64,000 nt of DNA, from the NCBI GenBank assembly GCA_943788195.1, contig CALSPH010000002.1, forward strand, positions 614,792 through 678,791, in the 5' to 3' direction. This DNA is from an uncultured Bacteroidia bacterium. GTDB lineage: Bacteria; Bacteroidota; Bacteroidia; NS11-12g; UBA955. The number at the start of each line of letters is the position of its first letter. Positions within the stretch are counted from its first letter, which is position 1. The translations under genes and the position numbers were made by a program. Below, piece by piece: positions 53,662-63,111 of the stretch. A model generated the notes under the pieces. The model saw nothing but the letters and a program-made list of their open reading frames with translations, had not been told where the DNA came from and ran no database searches.

Positions 53662-54681
53662 ATGAACCGCCATTCCAACAACTTTGATTTCCTTCGGCTT
53701 GTATTTGCACTATTCGTAATTATCACCCATTCTTATGCATTATTGGGTATTGAGACATCCGATGTACTTTCGCGATTAACAAAAGGGCAACTTACTTTTT
53801 CGCATTTGGGGGTTTGTGGTTTTTTTACCATTAGTGGTTATCTTATTATCAAGAGTCTGCAGCGAAGTACAAGCATTGGAAATTATTTGAAGAAACGGGT
53901 TCTGAGACTTTCTCCCGGATTGGCAGTGGTCCTTTTACTGACTGTAATTTATGGCGCGTTTGTAACTGAAGAATCGTTGAAAACGTATTTTACCCATTAC
54001 AAAACATACCTCTATGTTCCTGCCAATCTATCCCTTTATCGACTTCAAGATTTTCTACCTGGAGTATTTACGAGCAATCCCTTTTCTGGTGCAATAAACG
54101 GTTCGTTGTGGACTTTACCCTATGAGTTTTCATGCTATCTTGCCTTAATACCCTTGTACTTTCTAAGTAACCATGTGAAATGGTTAAAGTACCTGACGTT
54201 CATCGTTATGGCAATATTTATACTTGCCAAACTTTGCTGCGCATCAGCAATTGCACGTTTTGACTTTGTATTAGCAGGTCATTATATTCTTGAATTTGGC
54301 GGCTACTTTGCCATGGGATCTACGTTAGCAATGCTAGGCATAAAGGATGCAAAGAGAAAAGGCATCCTGGCAATTATTAGCCTCATCATAACCGTTATTT
54401 TACTCTACTTTCAAGTCTTAGACCCGGTGAGTTTCATCATCCTTCCCATTCTGATTATTTCAGTGGGTCTATTAAATACCCCTTATATAAGCTCCATTAG
54501 TAAATCATTGGGAGACCTTTCCTATGGCATTTATATTTATGCCTTTCCCGTGCAGCAATCGCTAATTTATTTTGGGGTAAGGGATGTGATACAATTGATC
54601 ATTTTAGCATCGCTGATCACTCCGGTTTTCGCTTACTTCTCATGGCATGTAATCGAAAAGCGTTTCCTGCGATTTAAGTAA
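53662..54681 (+). CDS. Acyltransferase family 3 (OafA/YrhL-like)
   Basis: The 339-residue integral membrane protein has about ten hydrophobic helices and the family start RHSNNFDFLRLVFALFVIITHSY, with the catalytic His in ITHSY (about residue 22). Members O-acylate surface polysaccharides, LPS or peptidoglycan. The partner is not obvious: the gene stands alone after proS. Confidence 0.9.
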   Translation: MNRHSNNFDFLRLVFALFVIITHSYALLGIETSDVLSRLTKGQLTFSHLGVCGFFTISGYLIIKSLQRSTSIGNYLKKRVLRLSPGLAVVLLLTVIYGAFVTEESLKTYFTHYKTYLYVPANLSLYRLQDFLPGVFTSNPFSGAINGSLWTLPYEFSCYLALIPLYFLSNHVKWLKYLTFIVMAIFILAKLCCASAIARFDFVLAGHYILEFGGYFAMGSTLAMLGIKDAKRKGILAIISLIITVILLYFQVLDPVSFIILPILIISVGLLNTPYISSISKSLGDLSYGIYIYAFPVQQSLIYFGVRDVIQLIILASLITPVFAYFSWHVIEKRFLRFK

Positions 54682-54702
54682 AACGTTCGCTTCTAGCAAT
54701 TC

Positions 54703-54721
54703 TAAATTTGCATTAACTTTG
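54703..54721 (+). promoter_or_regulatory. Two tandem -7 boxes (TAAATTTG and TAACTTTG)
   Basis: The boxes at 54703-54710 and 54714-54721 lie 20 and 9 bases before the ATG at 54731. Either or both could drive the DUF4412 gene. Confidence 0.45.
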
Positions 54722-54730
54722 AGACTGATT

Positions 54731-55609
54731 ATGAAAAAAGGAATTATCTCACTTCTAATATTGTCCTTAGCTAGCAACTTTATGTTTGCCCAGAGTAGAA
54801 TCTTAGATCGTTTGGAGAAAAAGGCGAAGGATAAAGTGAATCAGCGCATCGATCAGAAAGCTGATGAGAAAATGGATCAAGAACTCGATAAGGTTTTTGA
54901 AAACAACTCCAGTTCCGACACCTTAAGCGATAGTGCGAGAAGTGCGAGGTTAGCAAAACTGATGCTCGGGTTTCAAATAACAAGTTGCACCGCTAAAGCA
55001 TCCTATTCCTATACCACAAAAGCAACGATGGATGTGTATTCCGTTGGGAAGGGTAAAGATGATAGCATGAGCTTTAGATATTACTGGTACAGTGATCTCA
55101 CATTTGACCATATGGCAATGCAATTTGTGCCCTGGTCTGAGAAAATGAAGTCAATGAAAGGAAGTACCACCATCATGGACTTAAAAGACAGCTGCATTAT
55201 TACTTTAATGGAAAATGACGGCAAGAAAACCTTAATGGCCATAAAATATGGTGAAACAGATTACTCCAAATATGTAGATTCGAGCAAGCAATCTGTACCC
55301 CGAAAAACTGGGAAGACCAAAAAGGTCAATGGAAAACACTGTTATGAATATGTGTTGGATGATGAGGATACGTATCAGCAGATGTGGATTGAATCTTCCA
55401 AAACGGCTGTTTGGGATCAAAACCTCAAATATTGGAAAGCCAATTCAGACCCCTTTAAAAACAGTGCAGAGTATGGGCAATTTTTCAACTACTTTCCATT
55501 GGAAATAATGACCAAAGATAAAAAATCAGGAAACGTGACAACGATGTTTCTCCGATCCATTGTCAAAGAGAATAAAACCATAAATACTACAGGTTATACT
55601 CCTTTTTAA
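54731..55609 (+). CDS. Exported DUF4412 protein
   Basis: With the ATG at 54731 the protein has 292 residues. It has a signal peptide (MKKGIISLLILSLASNFMFA) and a charged helical segment (RLEKKAKDKVNQRIDQKADEK, residues 25-45). The C-terminal beta-rich DUF4412 domain contains KVNGKHCYEYVLDDED and FFNYFPLEIM. DUF4412 proteins are secreted or periplasmic with unknown role. It is flanked by an acyltransferase and a convergent helicase gene, so it looks monocistronic. Confidence 0.8.
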   Translation: MKKGIISLLILSLASNFMFAQSRILDRLEKKAKDKVNQRIDQKADEKMDQELDKVFENNSSSDTLSDSARSARLAKLMLGFQITSCTAKASYSYTTKATMDVYSVGKGKDDSMSFRYYWYSDLTFDHMAMQFVPWSEKMKSMKGSTTIMDLKDSCIITLMENDGKKTLMAIKYGETDYSKYVDSSKQSVPRKTGKTKKVNGKHCYEYVLDDEDTYQQMWIESSKTAVWDQNLKYWKANSDPFKNSAEYGQFFNYFPLEIMTKDKKSGNVTTMFLRSIVKENKTINTTGYTPF

Positions 55610-55610
55610 C

Positions 55611-56927
55611 TTACTCGACCAAGTAAACCCTTACCTTCTTTTTCTTTAAGCGCTGGTTGTTTAATTTAGTTATTAAATGCGTGCTATTTTTGGCTGTTAC
55701 ACCTACAAAAGCGCAATCATTTTTCAATTCAATCACCCCCAATTCATTCTTTTCAATTCCTCCTTGCTTTAAGAAGAAACCAGCCAAATCTCCTTTTGAA
55801 ATTTTATCTTTCCGGCCTCCTGACACAAACAAGGTGAGCATATTCGGCCGCTTGTTCTTTTTCACATTATCCAATTTATCGCAATTCAGGGATTCAAACT
55901 TGTTCTTTGCCAAATATTCAGGAAGATTCTCTTTCTCATACTGTAAAATATAAGCGGTGCCCTTACTATGCATCCGGGCTGTTCGTCCATTTCTGTGAAT
56001 AAACTCTTCGATACTGTGAGGTAAGTGATAATGAATGATAAATTTAATTTCAGGAATATCTAAACCTCTTGCTGCAAGATCAGTAGCAATCAATAGTCGA
56101 TGCGTGCCATTTCTAAACTTAATCAAGGCCCTTTCTCGATCCTTCTGTTCTATACCGCCATAAAAAACACCATGGTCCACATGATGTTCGTTCATATATT
56201 GACTTACGCGTTGGATGGAATCTTTAAAATTGCAAAAAATCAATCCCGGTTCATCACCCAAATGGTTCAATAATTTCAACAATCCAAAAAGCTTATCCTT
56301 TTCTTTGGTAAGTGCAAGTTGAACCACTAATTTATCCTTTTTCTGATCTAAAAAATCAAGGATTATTGGTTTTTTAAAGCCTACAAATTTGGGCACATTC
56401 ACGACTTCTGTAGCTGATGTTAGCACCTTCTTGGTAACGTTCTGCAGCGCAGAGGAAATTTCCTGCATCTCCTTATCAAATCCAACTTCCAATGACTTAT
56501 CAAACTCATCCAGTACCAGCGTTTTTATGCTTGTAATCGTTAATGTATCCCTTCTTAGATGGTCTGCTAAACGCCCCGGTGTTCCAACGATGATTTGGGG
56601 CTCATGATCCAGCTCAATTAAATCCTTTTTAACCGAACGGCCGCCATAGACAGCATTTACTTTAATCCCTGAGCCCATCTCACGAATTACTTGTTCAATT
56701 TGTATTGCTAACTCTCTTGATGGAACTACGATCATTAATTGAGCCTGATTTAATTCAGCATCAATCTGCTGAATCAAGGGCAAGACAAAGGCCAGGGTTT
56801 TACCTGTTCCGGTTGGAGATAATAACATCACCTCATTGTTCATTTGAATGGCAGATTTTGCCTTCTCCTGCATTACATTAAGGGTTTCTATGCCTAACTT
56901 TTCCAGTATATCCTTTTCGTTTTTCAC
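55611..56927 (-). CDS. DEAD-box RNA helicase, DbpA-like
   Basis: The 438-residue helicase has motif I SPTGTGKT (about residues 37-44), motif II as DEFD in VLDEFDKS (a variant of DEAD), motif III TSAT, and motif VI HRNGRTAR. A DbpA-type RNA-binding C-terminal domain follows (about residues 365-438). It probably acts in ribosome assembly. Its ATG overlaps the YwbE stop by 4 bases, a pairing that suggests co-regulation. Confidence 0.92.
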   Translation of the reverse strand: MKNEKDILEKLGIETLNVMQEKAKSAIQMNNEVMLLSPTGTGKTLAFVLPLIQQIDAELNQAQLMIVVPSRELAIQIEQVIREMGSGIKVNAVYGGRSVKKDLIELDHEPQIIVGTPGRLADHLRRDTLTITSIKTLVLDEFDKSLEVGFDKEMQEISSALQNVTKKVLTSATEVVNVPKFVGFKKPIILDFLDQKKDKLVVQLALTKEKDKLFGLLKLLNHLGDEPGLIFCNFKDSIQRVSQYMNEHHVDHGVFYGGIEQKDRERALIKFRNGTHRLLIATDLAARGLDIPEIKFIIHYHLPHSIEEFIHRNGRTARMHSKGTAYILQYEKENLPEYLAKNKFESLNCDKLDNVKKNKRPNMLTLFVSGGRKDKISKGDLAGFFLKQGGIEKNELGVIELKNDCAFVGVTAKNSTHLITKLNNQRLKKKKVRVYLVE

Positions 56928-57121
56928 TCTTCTATTATTTCTTTTACTCGTCCCACTTGACCATCATCCAACATCACTTTAATTCCATGCGTATGAAAGC
57001 TCGATTTGGTTAAAATGCTTTTAACCTCTCCTTCTGTTAATTCACCTGTAAGTTGATCTTTCTTTAATACAATAGCAACGTACATCCCCTCTTTAACATC
57101 CTTTCTATACTGACCACTCAT
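56924..57121 (-). CDS. YwbE-family small protein
   Basis: The 65-residue protein matches the YwbE family by the KEGMYVAIVLKKDQLTGELTEG stretch (residues 10-31) and the closing VGRVKEI. The family is a small beta-rich (KOW/S1-like) protein often found beside RNA-related genes. Here its stop overlaps the helicase start by 4 bases (ATGA), supporting an RNA-linked role by context. No function has been shown to my knowledge. Confidence 0.85.
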   Translation of the reverse strand: MSGQYRKDVKEGMYVAIVLKKDQLTGELTEGEVKSILTKSSFHTHGIKVMLDDGQVGRVKEIIEE

Positions 57122-57199
57122 TATATTACTCTTTTAAATTGTTAGGTACAATACTAAACATTAGGCAATTTACAGATTAAAGATGTTTAATACGGTTTG

Positions 57200-57799
57200 C
57201 TATCGATATTTATCGTTCAGACCAATTCCTGAAAATATCATCGGGATGATTTTGTCAAGCCTCCTCATTTTGGTCTCAAGGCGCTTTGCCTGACCAATAA
57301 AGAACGTGAATTCTCTTTGTTTACTCAATGTAAATTTTTCAAATGCGTTCAGCAAAGCGCTATCCTTGTCTAATGCATTTTTCAATTCTCCAGGAATTAC
57401 CAATGGTTTAGCCCTCATGGGTTTGATTAATAAACCAGAATCTTGATTTTGAATGGACTCTTTAAGATAGTCCACGATCAAATCAGCATTCTTCTCAATT
57501 TGAGATCGTTCTTTAAACCTCCATTGCCGCATGGCCACAGTAATTTCTTCTTGTGCATTCATAAGGACATTTGATCTATCTTCTAATAATGCTCCTTGAT
57601 AAAACCACAGTGCCACATGAGCCTTAAATGCTGCTATACCTGCTACATTTTTACCCTTATATTCATAAACTGGGATACCCCATTTGATGGTTTCAGTAAA
57701 TCCTGAAATAGATAAGACTAACTCTCTCAACAATACCAAGCAAGCACTCCACTGTGGGTTCTTAATTAAATATTGTTCAGCAGATTTAGCTCCTTTCAT
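57200..57799 (-). CDS. YdeI/OmpD-associated, DUF1801-type protein
   Basis: The 199-residue protein carries a DUF1801 (YdhG-like) domain, seen as ETIKWGIPVYEYKGKNVAGIAAFKAHVALWF (residues 37-67). A YdeI-type C-terminus (KFTLSKQREFTFFIGQAKR) follows. The family resembles small stress or iron-linked proteins, but its function is not known. It starts 5 bases after the SlyD stop, so the two may share a transcript. Confidence 0.82.
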   Translation of the reverse strand: MKGAKSAEQYLIKNPQWSACLVLLRELVLSISGFTETIKWGIPVYEYKGKNVAGIAAFKAHVALWFYQGALLEDRSNVLMNAQEEITVAMRQWRFKERSQIEKNADLIVDYLKESIQNQDSGLLIKPMRAKPLVIPGELKNALDKDSALLNAFEKFTLSKQREFTFFIGQAKRLETKMRRLDKIIPMIFSGIGLNDKYR

Positions 57800-57804
57800 T
57801 TCTC

Positions 57805-58308
57805 TTAATGATCGTGTCCGCCTGGTCCATGCACATGGCCGTGGCTCACTTCATCTTCAGTAGCTTCTCTTGTGTCAACTACTTTTCCTGTGAAATGTAA
57901 ATCTTGATCTGCTAATGGGTGGTTCACATCCATCGTAATCGATTCGTCAGTCATGGACATTACCTTGGCAGGATGAACTCGTCCTTCTTGATCTTGCAAA
58001 GGAAGGGTTGCTCCTATTTTAACTTCTTCCATCAATTTACCTTCTTTCATAAACATTTCAGCTGCTAGGCTAACTACAGCTTCTTCATTTCTAACACCAT
58101 AAGCGTCTGCCGCTTTAATGCCAAAAGAAAATGAATCACCCGCATTTAAAGGAGAAACGTTTTCTTCAAAAGTAGGAATCATATGACCTACACCAGATAG
58201 GAATACTAAAGGTTCTTTCCCTTCTGAAGTTTCTATCAACTCGCCTTTTTCGTTGTCTTTTGTTAGTTTGTAATCTACAGATATTACTTTGTGTTGCATT
58301 TCGCTCAT
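57805..58308 (-). CDS. slyD: FKBP-type peptidyl-prolyl isomerase, SlyD-like
   Basis: SlyD-type FKBPs speed proline isomerisation and act as chaperones. The 167-residue protein has the FKBP core with EPLVFLSGVGHMIPTFE, the inserted-in-flap (IF) domain with chaperone function, and a His-rich tail (GHVHGPGGHDH) that could bind nickel. The ATG at 58308 is chosen over 58335 because the latter lies in a TAGATTTG -7 box (58333-58340). Confidence 0.92.
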   Translation of the reverse strand: MSEMQHKVISVDYKLTKDNEKGELIETSEGKEPLVFLSGVGHMIPTFEENVSPLNAGDSFSFGIKAADAYGVRNEEAVVSLAAEMFMKEGKLMEEVKIGATLPLQDQEGRVHPAKVMSMTDESITMDVNHPLADQDLHFTGKVVDTREATEDEVSHGHVHGPGGHDH

Positions 58309-58488
58309 GATGATCGTTTTTTTTAAGAGGTGCAAATCTACATTTTAATTTAATGAATGCAAATGCTCCATGCAAGTCACATTATGTATTAAAGTTACCG
58401 CAATCAAGATTAGCATTTATATGCCAATTAGATGCTTTAAATTTCAAGAGTTACGAAAAGAAATTACGCAAACAATTCAGGCTCTTAC

Positions 58489-59316
58489 TTATTTATATTT
58501 GGGATAAGAAATCCCAATACCTGCGCCTGGGTACCAATGATTCTTAGGCACTTCATTAATGAAAAGGAAATGTCTTCCCTCCTCCATACTAAATTTCGCC
58601 AATTTGTCTGTGCAATGTGAATTATCGCCCAGAATAATACCTTTTTTACTCAACAAGTGCTTTATCGTAATGTATTCGTTGTATTCATAATCAGCAGAAT
58701 GGTCACTATCATTAATAAACAGGTCAATCTCTTGTTTAAACTCTTTCAAAGATTCAATTGAGTCACCATACAAGATCTCACCGGATTCTTTGTATTTCCC
58801 ACTTAATAAATATCCTGCTTTCAGGTTTATGTCTGTTCCATAATATCTGCCTGGGTGTCCTTCTGCCTGATTTCTCAATATTGCGCTGCTCAATAAAACT
58901 GAGCCCAATCCTTTATCAATACCGGTTTCAATAACCACTTTGGCTTTCATCACTCGCACGGCAGCGTACCATCCAAGTCTTCTACCGTAGCGCACTTCAT
59001 TATCAGAAAAATTTGTCAAATCAGATGCTTTGGTGGCCTTTAAGATTTGATCTTTCAATTCAATATCGCCTTCGGCCTCTTCCATATATTGGATTACTTG
59101 TTCAACTGGCGCATTGGTTGCGATAGCAACTGCATTTGCAATATTCAACTTCGAATCATCGGTGATAAAATAGGTGTAATTGGTATCTTCCTTAGACTGT
59201 ATGGTCCATTTAAAAATTTGTAGATATTTCGAATTATAGTAGGTACTTGCACGCCCAAACCTTCTTACGGCATTAAATGCTCTAATTCCTTTAAGAAACC
59301 TTAAAAACGCTCTCAT
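58489..59316 (-). CDS. Class I SAM-dependent methyltransferase (Methyltransf_24-like)
   Basis: The 275-residue protein has a SAM-type motif VIETGIDKGLGSVLL (about residues 131-145), GTDINLKAG after it, and LFINDSDHSADYEYNEY in the active-site region. The N-terminal 100 residues are helical and basic. Similar proteins occur in glycan or natural-product clusters; the neighbours here give no clue. A 153-base gap with no obvious gene precedes the SlyD box. Confidence 0.75.
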   Translation of the reverse strand: MRAFLRFLKGIRAFNAVRRFGRASTYYNSKYLQIFKWTIQSKEDTNYTYFITDDSKLNIANAVAIATNAPVEQVIQYMEEAEGDIELKDQILKATKASDLTNFSDNEVRYGRRLGWYAAVRVMKAKVVIETGIDKGLGSVLLSSAILRNQAEGHPGRYYGTDINLKAGYLLSGKYKESGEILYGDSIESLKEFKQEIDLFINDSDHSADYEYNEYITIKHLLSKKGIILGDNSHCTDKLAKFSMEEGRHFLFINEVPKNHWYPGAGIGISYPKYK

Positions 59317-59389
59317 ATCTTTTCAATTTATACGGCAATATTATAAAAAAATGCGCCCATTTTAAGCAAACCTCTTGCATTCCTTCTTT

Positions 59390-59854
59390 TCAAACAATCC
59401 AATCTACTAAAAATGTATTCTGACCAATACCAACTTCATCTCCTGTTTTCTTATTTAAACAAGTTTGAGCAAATGGACTTTGGCTGGATATGCAAAATAA
59501 CGCTTCCCCATCAAAAGTCACTTTCCCCAAGCTAACCGACCAACAAAAATATTTGCCATCTGCTTTAAATATTGCTCCAGGTTCTAAGAATTCTTTGGGG
59601 CCAAAATCAATTTTCGGAAGCAGGTTTTGAATAGAGCGCGTCACATTAATCTGTTGCGCAATTTGATTGATTTGTTGGTTAATCATCTCCCGCGAAGTTT
59701 CGTACTTGTCTCCAGCAGAACTTTTGGATTCATTGGCAAGCGAAGCATTCAATTCCTCCATTTGAGCCAAATGCCTTTCCAAACGAAGCACAACATGGGA
59801 TGACAGATATTTTGCAAATTTTTGTTTTCTTGCTAGCGTCCAAGTAGTTGACAT
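59390..59854 (-). CDS. GreA/GreB-like coiled-coil protein
   Basis: The 154-residue protein has an N-terminal antiparallel coiled-coil with the Gre-like turn SKSSAGDKYETSREM (about residues 43-57), where acidic residues sit as in GreA. A C-terminal beta domain with GAIFKADGKYFCWSVSLGKV and SPFAQTCLNKKTGDEV follows, like the FKBP-like Gre domain. It could act on RNA polymerase. It is separated from the purL stop by one base, so it is co-transcribed with purL. Confidence 0.65.
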   Translation of the reverse strand: MSTTWTLARKQKFAKYLSSHVVLRLERHLAQMEELNASLANESKSSAGDKYETSREMINQQINQIAQQINVTRSIQNLLPKIDFGPKEFLEPGAIFKADGKYFCWSVSLGKVTFDGEALFCISSQSPFAQTCLNKKTGDEVGIGQNTFLVDWIV

Positions 59855-59855
59855 G

Positions 59856-62081
59856 TTAAGCTTCTAAAGCTTTACCCAATGCATTGTCATAAATAAATTT
59901 GAAGTCAGCAACTGAACCCAAAGATTGACCGTTTACAACCACATTATTCCCTTTTACTGTCCCTAATTTTCGATAAGGCAAATCTCCCAAAGCGGTCAAT
60001 AAATCCGCTTCTGCATCTGCACTAACGGATACAATTGCACGCCCTTGGGCTTCCCCAAATAAACCTGCATCTAACCGTATGCTTTCGTTTGAATTTGCTT
60101 CAAATCCAATTCCAGAAGTCATTGCAGATTCCAATAGCGATATGAACGTTCCACCTTCGCTGATATCGTGGCAATGGTTAATCTTGTTATTTTCAATTAA
60201 TGAAACAATCGTATTATGCAGTTTCCCTTCTTCATCAATATCAAAATAAGGAGAAGAAGAATGCTCCACTTTTTTCAATTTGGCCAAGTACTGTGATGAA
60301 TTTAAATCATCCACTTCTTTACCTAAAACATAAATTACATCACCTTCATTCTTGAAATCAAGCGTCATTTGATTTTCGCTGTCTTCTAATAATCCAATCA
60401 TTCCAATGGTTGGTGTTGGATATACTGAAGTGCCGTCTGAATGCTGGTTATAAAAACTCACATTACCCCCTGTTACTGGAGTATTGAAATATTTACATGC
60501 AATGCCCATTCCTTCAACCGCATGCTTAAATTGATAATACACTTCCTTATCATATGGATTTCCAAAATTCAGACAATTGGTTACTGCGGCAGGTATACCA
60601 CCCGAACAAACAATATTTCGAGCTGCTTCTGCAACCGCTATTTGTGCTCCTATAATCGGTTCAGCAAAAACATAACGACTATTGCAATCGACCGTAAGTG
60701 CTAAGGATTTCTTAGTGCCTTTCACCTTAACAATTGCAGCATCACTTTTCTTATTGGTGCTTTGATTAACCGTTCCCACCATACTATCGTACTGACGATA
60801 CACCCATTTTTTACTTGCGATATTGGGTAGCGCAGTGATCTTTTCTGCAACAGATTTAATATCTGCCGATGTGATATCTTGTACTGAATTAAGATCAAAA
60901 GCTCTGTTCTTTGCCAAATAAGTTGGGTCTGTCCATTCCCTTTGATAAATGGGCGCGCCTCCTCCTAACACCAATGATTCTGCTGGAATATCCGCCACAA
61001 TCTTATTATTCATGAAGAATTGAACTCGTTCTGTATCGGTTACTTCTCCAATTTGCTCATAGGTTAAATCCCATTTTTCAAAAATCTTTTCCGCTTCCTT
61101 CTCTCTTCCTTTATGCAGTATCACCAGCATGCGCTCTTGACTTTCAGAAAGTAAAATTTCCCAAGATTTCATGTTCTTCTCTCGCTGTGGTGCTTTATCT
61201 AAATGGATTGCCATTCCAGTACCACTTTTAGCAGCCATTTCACTGGTTGAACAGGTGATCCCTGCAGCTCCCATATCTTGCATCCCTACTACAGCTCCTG
61301 TTTCTAATAACTCCAATGAAGCTTCTAGTATTAATTTTTCCCAAAAAGGATCCCCTACTTGTACACTTGGTAAATCATCTACAGAATCTTCAGACATATC
61401 TTTACTCGCAAATGCTGCTCCATGGATTCCATCTTTACCTGTAGTTGAACCAAAGATATAAACCGGATTGCCAGGACCATCCGCCACTGCTGATGCTGTT
61501 TTTCCGACCTCTGCAATTCCAACTGACATGGCATTGACTAATATGTTGGTTTCGTAACAATCATCAAAATACACTTCTCCTCCAACGGTTGGGATTCCAA
61601 ATGCATTTCCATAATCGCCAATTCCTTTAACTACCCCTTTTACAAGCCATTTGGTTCGTTCAGTTGCCAGATTTCCAAAGCGCAAAGAGTTAAGCTGTGC
61701 AATCGGACGAGCGCCCATGCTGAAAATATCTCTATTGATTCCACCCACTCCTGTCGCTGCACCTTGATAAGGCTCTATGGCACTGGGATGGTTATGGCTT
61801 TCAATTTTAAAACAACAAGCCAAGCCATCACCTATATCCACAAGACCAGCATTTTCTTCTCCTGCTTCAGCCAACATCAATGGGCCTTCTTTGGGTAACG
61901 TTTTTAATAGCGTAATACTGTTTTTATAAGAACAGTGCTCTGACCACATTACAGCAAAAATGCTCAGCTCATCAAAGTTGGGCTCACGCTCCAATATTTC
62001 AACAATTTTATGATATTCCTCTTCGAGAAGTCCAAGTTCTTTTGCGGTCTCCACATTGGAGTTGGTATTCTGTGCACTCAT
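59856..62081 (-). CDS. purL: Phosphoribosylformylglycinamidine synthase subunit PurL
   Basis: PurL makes FGAM from FGAR with ATP and ammonia in purine synthesis. The ATG at 62081 gives 741 residues, the small (Bacillus-type) form that needs PurQ and PurS. Visible are the ATP-site stretch MWSEHCSYKNS (residues 40-50), ESHNHPSAIEPYQGAATGVGG (about residues 94-114) and CHDISEGG (about residue 679). A -7 box lies 7 bases upstream of the start. PurQ and PurS are not in the window. Confidence 0.96.
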   Translation of the reverse strand: MSAQNTNSNVETAKELGLLEEEYHKIVEILEREPNFDELSIFAVMWSEHCSYKNSITLLKTLPKEGPLMLAEAGEENAGLVDIGDGLACCFKIESHNHPSAIEPYQGAATGVGGINRDIFSMGARPIAQLNSLRFGNLATERTKWLVKGVVKGIGDYGNAFGIPTVGGEVYFDDCYETNILVNAMSVGIAEVGKTASAVADGPGNPVYIFGSTTGKDGIHGAAFASKDMSEDSVDDLPSVQVGDPFWEKLILEASLELLETGAVVGMQDMGAAGITCSTSEMAAKSGTGMAIHLDKAPQREKNMKSWEILLSESQERMLVILHKGREKEAEKIFEKWDLTYEQIGEVTDTERVQFFMNNKIVADIPAESLVLGGGAPIYQREWTDPTYLAKNRAFDLNSVQDITSADIKSVAEKITALPNIASKKWVYRQYDSMVGTVNQSTNKKSDAAIVKVKGTKKSLALTVDCNSRYVFAEPIIGAQIAVAEAARNIVCSGGIPAAVTNCLNFGNPYDKEVYYQFKHAVEGMGIACKYFNTPVTGGNVSFYNQHSDGTSVYPTPTIGMIGLLEDSENQMTLDFKNEGDVIYVLGKEVDDLNSSQYLAKLKKVEHSSSPYFDIDEEGKLHNTIVSLIENNKINHCHDISEGGTFISLLESAMTSGIGFEANSNESIRLDAGLFGEAQGRAIVSVSADAEADLLTALGDLPYRKLGTVKGNNVVVNGQSLGSVADFKFIYDNALGKALEA

Positions 62082-62088
62082 ACGGGCG

Positions 62089-62096
62089 CAAAGGTA
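62089..62096 (-). promoter_or_regulatory. -7 box (TACCTTTG) of the purL-GreA-like pair
   Basis: The minus-strand match ends 7 bases before the ATG at 62081, and an in-frame ATG at 62099 lies upstream of it. Confidence 0.5.
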
Positions 62097-62224
62097 CATT
62101 TAGTTTTTAGTTTTTGAGATTGAGTTTCCAGTTTTGGCTTAGTTTTTAATCACAAATTATACCCTTGACCCGAAAAGCCATTTAAAGTACTCGAAAGAAT
62201 AGAATTTTCAATTGAATTAATAGA

Positions 62225-63004
62225 TTACTTCCGCATCAATTCAAATATACCGCAACCATAATAGCAACCGAAATTATTTGCAATATCTTCCTTCTTCAGG
62301 GGGATATGTTTGTGAAAATATCCTGGGTCATCTACATAGGAGAAATGCACCACTTCAAAAAAGGGATCGAGTAGATTAAGCAAATACTGAACACTAAAAA
62401 CGCGATGCGCATTAAATTCAATCCGTTGGGGACCAATGGGTACTGAAAAGTAGAATATCCCTCCAGACTTTAGGATTTTGGCAATGTTCGCAATGGCTTT
62501 TTCATGTCCCTTGGCATCAATAGGGTCATTATAGCGTCCCAAACCAAAATGTTCTATGGCATGCAGCGAAGAAAATGAATCGCAATAGCGTACCATATCT
62601 TCTGGCAACTGCATTAAATCCATCTGTCTAAATTGGATGTTTTTTACTTTGTTTTCTTGAGGACGGATATCCAATACTTCGATCTCACGATACGTTGCAA
62701 CATGAGCAACAAAACCATCCAAGCGCGAACCTAAGTCAACATGTTTTTGAGGACTGTATTTAAAAATGCGCCTTGCAACATGCAAGTCTTGATGGAAATA
62801 ATGCCCGGACAAAATACCAGCTTCCTCATTCCGTTCATGCAGGATTGGATAATTTCGACCAAAGGTAAAATCGCTTGACCCAGCTAATTGTTTTTTCAAT
62901 TCCCTGCGATCTTTCAAAAAAAATCGGAGTCCTCTAACGTTGGACATCGCCTTGGCAATGTCAAGCCCTAAAAAATTCAATATCGCAACAATTCTATGCT
63001 TCAT
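62225..63004 (-). CDS. DUF268 (methyltransferase-like) protein
   Basis: With the ATG at 63004 the protein has 259 residues. It shows the DUF268 pattern HVDLGSRLDGFVAHVAT (about residues 82-98), SFSSLHAIEHFGLGRYND and GGIFYFSVPIGPQRIEFNAHRVF. The fold resembles SAM methyltransferases, and members occur in surface-polysaccharide clusters, but the activity is unknown. No glycan genes lie beside it here. A longer frame begins at 63052, but the inner ATG gives the more usual N-terminus. Confidence 0.8.
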   Translation of the reverse strand: MKHRIVAILNFLGLDIAKAMSNVRGLRFFLKDRRELKKQLAGSSDFTFGRNYPILHERNEEAGILSGHYFHQDLHVARRIFKYSPQKHVDLGSRLDGFVAHVATYREIEVLDIRPQENKVKNIQFRQMDLMQLPEDMVRYCDSFSSLHAIEHFGLGRYNDPIDAKGHEKAIANIAKILKSGGIFYFSVPIGPQRIEFNAHRVFSVQYLLNLLDPFFEVVHFSYVDDPGYFHKHIPLKKEDIANNFGCYYGCGIFELMRK

Positions 63005-63094
63005 TTCGACTATGCAGTAGACAAAGCAAGGTAAATTATTTGATTTGAGCATGAGAAATTACGCTAATCTTAAAATCCTCATTTCACAAAAACG

Positions 63095-63102
63095 TATATT
63101 TG
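63095..63102 (+). promoter_or_regulatory. -7 box (TATATTTG) of the S8 protease gene
   Basis: The match ends 9 bases before the ATG at 63112. Confidence 0.5.
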
Positions 63103-63111
63103 TAATAAGAA

